From Xanthostigma xanthostigma (lineage: Eukaryota; Arthropoda; Insecta; Raphidioptera; Raphidiidae), in assembly GCA_963575645.1 (NCBI GenBank), contig OY754466.1, positions 5,310,001 to 5,374,000 on the forward strand: a stretch of DNA of 64,000 bases, written 5' to 3'. The position numbers were made by a program, and so were the translations under genes. How positions within the stretch are numbered: the first letter of the stretch is position 1; the number at the start of each line of letters is the position of its first letter. Below the pieces are notes generated by a model, which was given only the letters and a program-made list of their open reading frames with translations, was not told where the DNA came from and searched no databases. Of the stretch, positions 56,281 to 64,000 are shown piece after piece.

Positions 56281-58725
56281 ATTTTTTTATGACAAAATTT
56301 TCTGTAAAAAATCCAAAAAAATTAGGAGATTTATAAAGTTAAAAATTAAAAAAAACTTTTACATGTAGTCTTATGGAAAATATGTCAACCTAACATGCAA
56401 ACGCATGCAAACGGTACATTTTAATTTTTTGCAAATAACCAAATAATGTCAGCAGTTCCGAAAACTAACCATGTAAAGCATCGATGTCTTACGCATATTT
56501 TTTCCAATTTAATTAGGAGACTTTTAATCAATAAAAAAATTATTAAACCTTAACACTTTTCGATTGTGGACTTTTATTCTTGACAATTTTAACTGAATTT
56601 TCAACTTTTTAATGATTTAATTTTAATTTTTATTACCTACTTCTAATTTATTTTTTTTTTAATTATTTACTGCAAAAAATATGTAAAATACAGATATTTA
56701 CATAACTTTATTTTTTCTAACCTAACTTTGTACAAAAAATTCAAAATTTAGTCCGTAATATACTTAAATAATTAATTAGTATTAAAAAAATTATTTACTT
56801 ATGCTTTTATGACAATTAGTCCAATCAGTGGAGATAAAAAGCTCCAGAAATTAGCAAACAGGCTGAATTTTTTTTAATAAGTAGTTTAAAGTTTGAAATA
56901 AAAAAAAGTTCATTCGTCTATCGATTTCCCAAAATAAAAAAAAAACTGAAAATCATTTTGATTTTCAAAATTCTTTGATATTTTGAAATTTAAAAAAGAT
57001 AGGAAGAAATAAAAAATACCACGTTGTAGAAGACGTTTTTTTCTATAAAAAAGATATCTTATACTTTTTTCGTCCGACTTATAGTTTGCCCGCAAAAAAT
57101 TCGATAAACTATGTATCTATTTTACGCGCAGGATGCTCGGCTAGCCATGCGAGAACCTACTTTTTCATGTCCGGCGTATAGAATTATAATATTTTACATA
57201 CTTATAGAGTAATAAAATGAAAATTCAAATAGCCTATCTTCAAGTAGAAAATCTGAACTTTTCAATGGTGAAGTTAATTTTTTTTTTGAATAAAATATCA
57301 TCTATAAAAATGCAAGTATAGATATATATTTGAATCGAAAATCGAACGTTGTAATAATAATTTTTTTTAAACATAAGGAAAAGTCGTAAATTTTTTTTAA
57401 CCTGGTAAACTATTCTTTAGATGTTCTTTTTCATAAATAAAAACTCCTGACCATAAATCTTATCTCGTTATTAAATACGGCCCTTGTTACTATTTTCAAT
57501 TTTTTCGGAATCTTGAATTCACTGGGCAAAATATTTTTAAACCTCTGTAACACGATGAAAACTTAACGGATTTCAATGTATATTTTTTTAAATCGTAGGT
57601 ATAATTAAGTGTATTAAGAATCACTAAGTATAAATTTGTTAGGTTTTCAAAATTTTTTAATATTATCGATTTTTCATCCATAAAGAGAAAACAGACATTT
57701 TTCTGGTTTTTCGTTTGTATGTTTTTATATCGTTGAATATAAAATTTCATACTATTACATTACGAAGATAAATACTCAAGGAATAGAATGTGATATGTGG
57801 CTAGGTAAGAAAGTATCTAGGTAAAAAATACAATGGAAATTAAAACAGGTAAACAAATCTTTGATTAACGTCTGATTAGAACTCTTCAATAAATAAAATT
57901 ATCTACCAATTTTTCCATGACTACTTAATAAAAAATTGTTTGTTATTATTTTTTCATTATTTTGATAATCATTAATAATTTTGAAAGATTTTATAAAAAG
58001 CTAATTAGAATTAATATTTCAAAAATGGTGCATTTTATAGGAAAATCATACGAGACCTTTTTTCTTTAGAATTGTCCAAAAAACCTAAAAAAATTGGTTC
58101 CGACGCCAAAAACAAAAAAAATTTATTTTTCGAAAATTTTTTGCAAATTTTGAAATTTTTTTTGAAAATTTTGTTTTTTTTTAAATTTTTTATTTGGAAT
58201 ATTTAGAATATGCATTTCTAGACAAATAGTGTTATAAACATTTTAGTAAAATTTAATGATTCTTGCTTCTGCAAAGTGATTTATTTGCTTGTTTGCCGAC
58301 GCAAGATGACTTACTAACTTTCCGAATTTTTTCCAGGTAAACTATAGCTCTGACGAAAAAAGTACAAGATATCTTTTTTATAGAAAAAAATGTCCCCTAC
58401 AAGGCAGTTTTTTTTATTTATCTCTATCTTTATCCCAGCTTAAAATATTCAAGAATTTTGAAAATAAAATTTTTTTTCAAAATTTTTTTTGACTTTGGGA
58501 AATCGATAGACGAATGAACTTTTTTCTATTTCAATCAGTACACTTTAAACTACTCATAAAAAAAAATTGAGTCTGTTTGCGAATTTCTGTCTCCACCGAC
58601 TGGACTAAATAATTTATTGGTATCATCGACTTATAACCTTTTGTAAAAATTTATTATGGAAAAGTTCCCATTTAGAATTCGACTTACTTTTGATTGGGAC
58701 TGTAACGCACCAACCTCTTTAAAAG
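56281..58725 (+). repeat. Direct duplication, copy 2 (interrupted)
   Basis: Blocks match copy 1 up to tatgac at 56813 and resume at aatttattggtatcatcgac at about 58611, running to ggactgtaacgcaccaacct. The 1.8 kb between is an inserted element. Confidence 0.8.
56817..58607. mobile_element. 1.79-kb element with more than 150-bp TIRs and 3-bp TSD
   Basis: TAGTCCAATCAGTGGAG and its near complement ctccaccgactggacta form the ends; the arms continue through aaattagcaaacaggctga, aaaaagttcattcgtctatc and gatttcccaaa. Flanking AAT (56814-56816, 58608-58610) is the likely target duplication. The interior is extremely AT-rich with no recognisable transposase. Superfamily unassigned. Confidence 0.8.
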
Positions 58726-59821
58726 AATAAAAATCTCGTTTCTATCCTACACCCCGAAGCGCGTGCAAACAACAAAAATATTAAGGAAGAGCTAACTGCC
58801 CAACGAAACGACTCCACGAATACAGGATCCACTCACGAAATTCAATGTGCGAAGCTAGCGACACGTGATGCTGTTGTTCTCTCAGTGAACTAACTCCGTG
58901 TCACGCACAGTTGAAAACTACTTGAAGCATGCTTCCGTGACTGATTGTTAATAAAATATACAGCGAGAGCAGTATTTCTGTGTGTTGGGACGTGACTCGT
59001 CGAGATATTGTTGATTCCCGTCATTTTGTGACACGCTCCCAATCTAATTAGTTTTTTTAAAGTGCGCGAATCGATTATCGAAACTTTCTTATAAAAAAAC
59101 GAGTGTGCTTTAGATCACACGACTGAAGTAAAACTTCTTCCTGCCATAATTTGTTATTATTCACCCGAAAATTCACAAAATATGAACTTCAAAATGAATT
59201 TACAATTTTATTCACTAAAAACGTAGAATATTACATAAAGATAATGAAAACAAAAGTAATACATTGCAATTACTTAGCTCTCGTTGGATTTTAGTCACCC
59301 GATAGCGCCACTGGCAAGAAAAGGCCACCTGATGGCGCCAAGTATGTATCATTCTATTTTAGTACTGCTTATATTTTCGGCCACCTGATGGCGTCACTAT
59401 AAGCCAGTTAAGTATTTGTTGAGAAAGAGAGAAAGAAAATGTGCGCGCGTACCTCTCTCTCTCTCTCTCTCTTACGCCTACAGTAATATACGAAACGTAA
59501 CTTCTCTCTCTTTCTGCACTAACTTATATCTCCCTCTCAACTTCCGTTCGCCTCGCCCGATCACGCACTTTCCGTAAACGCTCTCGTCAGGCATTCACCA
59601 GCTTACTCTCCAAGTCAAGCGTGCCTAAAGAACTGGCAAACTTCACACTCGTCGCAATCGCGAACTTTCCGCCCTCGTAACACTCTATGTGCTGTAGTTT
59701 TAATATCATACTTTTTGAGGTAAATCTCCTTACGGCACAGTAAAATTGAAAATGTAACGACTGTGTCGCAATGAACGTATACTGTGTACTATAAAAATCA
59801 GGTGTATTATAGCACTAGGCT
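58726..59821. other. Mixed region with simple repeat and a recurring motif
   Basis: A (ct)n tract lies at about 59451-59472, with purine-rich agagaaagagagaaag just before. ggccacctgatggcg occurs at 59323 and 59380, and a variant cacccgatagcgcc at 59298. No ORF is supported. Confidence 0.45.
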
Positions 59822-59892
59822 AAGTTAGCGGCGAGGTAGAATACTTGCCTCGTAATCCAAAGGTCAGAGGCTCCATCCCCGAATCAGGTGCC
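59822..59892 (+). ncRNA. tRNA-like sequence (pseudo)
   Basis: agcggcgaggtagaatactt, gcctcgtaatccaaaggtca and gaggctccatccccgaatca follow the order D arm, anticodon arm, T arm, with loop ctcgtaa giving CGT at the anticodon. The T loop (ctccatc) lacks the invariant ttc, so it is likely a SINE head or a decayed tRNA. Confidence 0.35.
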
Positions 59893-60172
59893 ATTGCTGT
59901 TTTTTTTTTACTTCTGTAGTGTGTAGTGTAAAATACTGTCTTTTTTATGTTTACTTTTAGTATTGGAAGCTTATGTTAGCAACAGTCGATTGTTTTTATT
60001 TTTAAATATTTCTTTTCTTGCTATTGTCTGTCGGAATGAAAATATTAATGTTGCTGCCAAAAACCGATATTTAGACAAACAAGTTATTAATGTTATACAA
60101 TTCAAATAGGTATACCGTAATATTTTTGTATAATTTATTATTTTTACGACCGTGTTTGTAATTTTAAATACA
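59893..60172. other. No feature seen
   Basis: AT-rich, nothing recognised. Confidence 0.4.
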
Positions 60173-60560
60173 GCAGAACCTCTGTAATTTAAAATTATTT
60201 TGAATTCCCTTCCTCTCAAAGCCTAAAACCTCCATTACTCAAAGCATAAAACCTCGGTAACAAACAAATATTTGGAGCGTTGGCCCTCGAGAATTTAAAA
60301 TAATATTTTGGTGATCTCCATAACTTAAAGTATTATTATCAGTGAGTCATCGTGAATAAGTATACAAACAAAAGATTTTGCCAAGAACTTTATTAATTTT
60401 CACTTCAGTGTTTCACTAAATCGCTTTACGTATTGCAGTGGAACCTCGTTAAGTTAAAAATTCAGCCTCCAAAACCTCTCTAACTTCAACTCTCGATAAA
60501 TGAAAAACTCGATAACTTAAATTTTTCCACGTATGAACTATAACTTATCGAGGTTCTACT
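60173..60560. mobile_element. pogo-like MITE pair
   Basis: CAGCAGAACCTCTGTAATTT at the left, CAGTGGAACCTCGTTAAGTT at 60436, and TTATCGAGGTTCTACTA at the right are related termini. The repeated aaaacctc / gaacctcg motif throughout suggests a decayed element with a second, shorter copy inside. Confidence 0.6.
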
Positions 60561-60999
60561 ATATTTTATGTAACTGAATTGTCTCATATATTAATGTGCG
60601 TAATGTCTACATTAGAATAATCACATTTTTAATATATATAATTTTATTTTGTTGATATTAATTTGATGGTTTGTTGATATATTAAACCTATTTTATATAC
60701 AAATTCATCATAGTAAATTATAAAGGCACATCCATAATGGGTTTTGAAACCATATCCTTTTCTCCAAGCGTGATTAAACTGAAAAAAATCTGAAAATATT
60801 TCTGAATTTTTTTAAGTGTCTATTAGTCTAAGATCCCGATTTGGTTCGGTCTTCATCCATCGAGTTTTCTAATGAAGTTTGAATTTTGAGAAATAATGTA
60901 TTAATAAAGAAAAATTGATTTGGTTGAAATTCAATTTGGTGGCACAGCTATTTTTAATAAAAAATTTTAATCAATTTTATTTTATTTATTTAGTATTAA
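60561..60999. other. No feature seen
   Basis: AT-rich, nothing recognised. Confidence 0.4.
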
Positions 61000-61288
61000 A
61001 AAAAAAATGCTTTTTAGCAGGACCTTCTATAAAACAGCTGTTTTTCGTGCCCGTATTGCGGAAGTAAAATGGACTGGTGCGTAAAATAAAACAAAAGAAA
61101 TGCGATTTTACCAATTCAATAGTAATTTCCCTGTCTCTGTGGGCTCATATAATTTTAAATGTCAACTGAGAAGGAAATCACCATTGGGTTGATAAAATCG
61201 TATTTCTTTTGTTTTACTTTACACACTCGTGCAAAATGGAAAAATACCTGTTTTATAGGGAGCCGTGCAAAAAAAATATTTTTTTTGG
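61000..61288. mobile_element. Foldback MITE with about 120-bp arms
   Basis: The left arm (tttctataaaacagctgttt, aaataaaacaaaagaaatgc, gattttaccaa) pairs with the right arm (ttgataaaatcgtatttctt, ttgttttactttacac, acctgttttatagggag). Pairing is about 80 percent, indicating age. Confidence 0.7.
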
Positions 61289-61781
61289 TATCCTCTTTTT
61301 AATTCCTAAATGCGACAAATCACGTTTTGATGGTATAGCTTTTATTACCCGGCAAAAAACAACCATTCCCCTAGAACATGTTTCCTACTATTATTCTATT
61401 CTAAATCGGAATAAAGCTGTGCAGTTTACTAAACCTTATGATTTCTTAATAAATAGTAGGAGAGCTATCAAACATTTTTGAGCAAGTATTTAAGACACTT
61501 CTTTTGTAAAGTCTGTACTCAAAATCTGGCTGAAGGGTAGTGGCCAAGCCTTGAATTTTTAACTTTAAATTAACTATAAATATTATTCTATTTAAATGTC
61601 AGCATGTCTCAAATATATTATTTCAATATATATTTTATGAAATACAGTTTTGAAAACGCCTGGCAAACATTTAGACCCGATAAATAATCTGGCTTATCCA
61701 TTTTTAATTTTGTTAAATACTAAATTTGAAGGAAAATCAAAATGCATTTTTTGCAAATAAAATTTCGCAAAGTTAAAAATT
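61289..61781. other. Unassigned sequence
   Basis: A 90-codon ORF ends at 61481 but starts inside the MITE arm and shows no known domain. Confidence 0.35.
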
Positions 61782-61905
61782 CAATGTCCACGATGTGTCT
61801 ATCGTGGACATAATTGAATTCACCGTGGACGCAACAGTGTCCAGCGTGGACATGACTGTATCCGCCGTGAACATTACCATCCACCGTGGACGTAAATGTG
61901 TCCAC
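61782..61905. repeat. 21-bp-period minisatellite of gtccaccgtggac motif
   Basis: Imperfect palindromes (gtggacgcaacagtgtccag, gtggacatgactgtatccgc, gtgaacattaccatccaccg) recur about every 21 bases. Open frames on both strands through the array are periodic peptide runs and not genes. It ends about 290 bp before the receptor ATG. Confidence 0.8.
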
Positions 61906-62192
61906 CGTCAGTTCTTCGATTTTGTATTCGGACATCACAAAAGAAGTGTTACACAAATTTTCACCGTGCCTCAAATATCTTCCCAAAAATGTTTGATAGC
62001 TCTTGGACAAGGGAGTGTACTAGGTTATTATTTATTTAATAAATCTATAACGCTATTTGTTCGGCATCTACCTACGACTTACTCTATATAATGTATTATT
62101 ACTAAATATATTATTACTGTACTTGCATATACAATGTATTGGTTTTGAGTTCATTTCCGAACAATTATTCATCAGTCATTCGTGTATTAGCC

Positions 62193-63098
62193 ATGGAGAT
62201 TACAAATACAATTGTTGCATCTTTGGACGACCCACTGGAATCCATATCTGGATTATTGACGCTCTGTCGCTGGTTCAACATATCTTCAGTGAAAACCATT
62301 TTGGTACAACGCCAAAAAACATACGTTAAGTCGTCACTTCGAATTGCGATGATCAAAATGGGAATACTTTGCCTAGTCTATGCCATGATTGGAACTTACA
62401 AATGTTATTTTGCAAATATTTGCAAAGTTTCGCTCGATTTTATAATGGACGAAATTCATTGGTTCTCTTTAATTCCCATGGTGTTTCATTTGTTATTAAA
62501 CCAAGACAAAATGGTTGCTATTTTTAGACAGATAAATTGTATTAATGTATCAATAGAGGAATTAACTGGAACACGTATCAATTACGGAAACAAATATCAA
62601 AAATATTTATTGGCACTTGGCATATTTTCAGAAACGCTTCAGCTGATTTCAGTTTATTATATGCTTCAAGACTTTGACGTCTTGGGAATATTTTTCTATT
62701 TTGTTGAGCAAAATTTATCTTATTTCATGTATTTAAGTATTTTTCTTTTCTCAGCTTTAGTTACAATCTTAACAAAGCAAACAAAAACAATAAATGAATA
62801 TTTATTGACACAAAACAGAGATCTACCATCCGAGGAATTTGAATTTCTAAAAAATTATCGGAAACTTCTCAGTCTTCGTGTTGAAATATGCGATACTGTT
62901 GAAATGATCAACTCATTATTCAAATTTTCTATGGCCCTTCAATTTATAATGGAGATAAGAATAATTACTTACGATTTTATTGTGTTGTCATATTTGGCCG
63001 GCACAATCGGCGGTGTTTTAGTGTACGCCTGTTGGTCAATATATGACATAATATTTACCTTACTGCCTGTAATTCCATGCGAAAATTTGACAAATCAG
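62193..63098 (+). CDS. Gustatory-receptor-like gene, first long coding exon
   Basis: 302 residues from ATG at 62193 (context gccATGg); a longer upstream frame would need a TTG start. Hydrophobic segments at about 52-72, 87-103, 137-157, 163-192, 242-267 and 272-294 give six of the seven expected transmembrane helices. The N-terminus is short and no signal peptide is seen. The stretch MINSLFKFSMALQFIMEI, a Trp in YACWSIYDIIF and the short IPCENLTNQ before the exon end follow the layout of insect 7tm chemoreceptors of the Gr family. CAG|GTTAGT at 63098/63099 is a strong donor in phase 0, as in Gr genes; reading on gives only 14 more codons. The final exon with TM7 and the TYxxxxxQF motif is not in the window. 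It probably acts as a ligand-gated cation channel in taste neurons; the ligand cannot be inferred. Confidence 0.82.
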
Positions 63099-63147
63099 GT
63101 TAGTTCAATTTTAGTCTATCTGCTTGAAGTAGGAAACTTATAGACGG

Positions 63148-63795
63148 AGAGCTGGCTACGGAGAAAATGGGTGACTCGGTGCAGAGCTGAAAATTTGCAG
63201 AATAATAGGAGATAGTACAAGTAAGTAGGAAAAAAATTGCCAGAAGGCTAGGCGGAAGATAAAGAGCCGCCAGAAGGCGCTAATGTTGCGAAAAATCAGT
63301 ACACTTCTGGCAATTTCTATATTTATTCTGTAATTCAAAACTAGATTATATATTATATATATTATACATTATACTCGTATAGTTTATAAGGGCATACTGA
63401 AAATTCAAACATGATATAATAATTATTATATCATGTTTGAATTTTCAGTATGCCCTTATAAACTATACGAAATATAAAAAAATATAAAAAAAATATAAAT
63501 ATTCAAAATTATTGAATATTTGTCGAATGTAATTATTATATCATTTTTGAATTTTCAGTATGCCCTTATAACTACCTATATAATGTATAATATATAATCT
63601 AGTTTTGAATTACAGAATAAGTATAGAAATTGCCAGAAGTGCACTGATTTTTCGCAACATTAGTGCCTTCTGGCGGCTCTTTATCTTCCGCCTAGCCTTC
63701 TGACAATTTTTTTCCTACTTACTTATACTATCTCCTATTATTCTGCAAATTTTCAGCTCTGCACCGAGTCACCCATTTTCTCCGTAGCCAGCTCT
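63148..63795. repeat. 650-bp hairpin with about 270-bp arms inside the receptor intron
   Basis: Left arm from gagagctggctacggagaaa to about 63418 pairs with the right arm 63527-63795 (tttctccgtagccagctctt) almost without mismatch. Between them is a third, shorter inverted block (63424-63474) and an AT-rich loop. It starts about 50 bases after the splice donor. It could be a foldback MITE; transcribed with the gene it would give a long dsRNA stem. Confidence 0.85.
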
Positions 63796-63812
63796 TAGTC
63801 CATTAGTTTCGT

Positions 63813-63958
63813 CGACGTTCCAACCTCACTGCAAACGGTAACAGAACCGTCACAGTCATGCGCAGTAGCTAAAACGAAACTGTATCGGTTTTGGAACACG
63901 TTTTAGCTACTTGCGCATGGCTGTGACGGTTTAGTGTCTGTTTGCTGACTGCTTGGAA
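63813..63958. repeat. 146-bp imperfect hairpin
   Basis: gttccaacctcactgcaaac, ggtaacagaaccgtcacagt and catgcgcagtagctaaaacg pair with cgttttagctacttgcgcat, ggctgtgacggtt and tttgctgactgcttggaac around a loop of about 28 bases. Probably another MITE. Confidence 0.75.
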
Positions 63959-63971
63959 CATACCTATGATT

Positions 63972-64000
63972 CAAGCCGCTGCACACTACGCTGGTTTTTT
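63972..64000 (+). mobile_element. Left end of a TTAA-type MITE, cut by the window edge
   Basis: aagccgctgcacactacgct then ggtttttt matches the terminus of 34227-34674 with a few changes. Confidence 0.55.

Noticed and set aside
61209-61481. 90-codon ORF upstream of the receptor
   Set aside because: It starts within a foldback MITE arm and resembles no known protein.
62139-62192. Extension of the receptor by 18 residues
   Set aside because: It needs a TTG start; the ATG at 62193 has a favourable context and Gr proteins usually have short N-termini.

Overview
The window looks like gene-poor, AT-rich animal DNA, most likely from an insect. Three things point that way: an exon of the insect chemoreceptor (gustatory receptor) family at the right end, many Helitron-like repeats with the TC...CTAG ends and the 'aagctgaagagtttg' head seen in the insect Lep1-type repeat, and Penelope, Jockey/CR1-like, hAT, Harbinger, Tc1/mariner and pogo remnants of the kinds usual in insect genomes. 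The order cannot be fixed from sequence alone; Lepidoptera, Coleoptera and Hemiptera all remain open.

Only three protein-coding loci are well supported. Two are tandem paralogues on the minus strand (42604-43377 and 45842-46591). They encode small secreted leucine-rich-repeat proteins, each with an apparently intronless coding region and a 3' splice site just before the ATG, which implies a 5'UTR intron. The third is the first long exon of a gustatory-receptor-like gene (62193-63098, plus strand). It ends at a phase-0 splice donor, so the gene continues past the window.

Almost everything else is repeats, mostly short non-autonomous elements. 0-12 kb: Helitron ends, a 46-bp array, a 165-bp array, foldback elements, a tRNA-derived SINE, two hAT MITEs with exact 8-bp target duplications, and a 700-bp element. 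12-20 kb: LINE remnants, one inserted into a long-inverted-repeat element, and a 326-bp tandem duplication with no difference seen by eye. 20-35 kb: more Helitrons, SINE, hAT, a short N-terminal transposase-like ORF, and a TTAA-flanked MITE family. 35.8-37.4 kb: a decayed array of 120-157-bp units. 38-41 kb: a TATA/Inr promoter that may belong to an LTR, a MITE pair, and a MITE split by a Tc1/mariner element. 41.6-47.4 kb: the LRR pair, with different inverted-repeat elements just after each stop codon, a Harbinger element between them, and a Penelope fragment. 47-60 kb: MITEs, a tRNA-bearing Helitron, and a direct duplication split by a 1.8-kb long-TIR element. 60-64 kb: pogo-like pieces, a 21-bp-period array, the receptor exon, and a 650-bp hairpin in its intron.

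The most notable structures are a Helitron subfamily carrying a tRNA-Lys-like gene body with altered anticodons, nested insertions whose empty sites are present in the same window, and the long hairpin inside the receptor gene. All coordinates of repeat ends were read by eye and may be off by a few bases.
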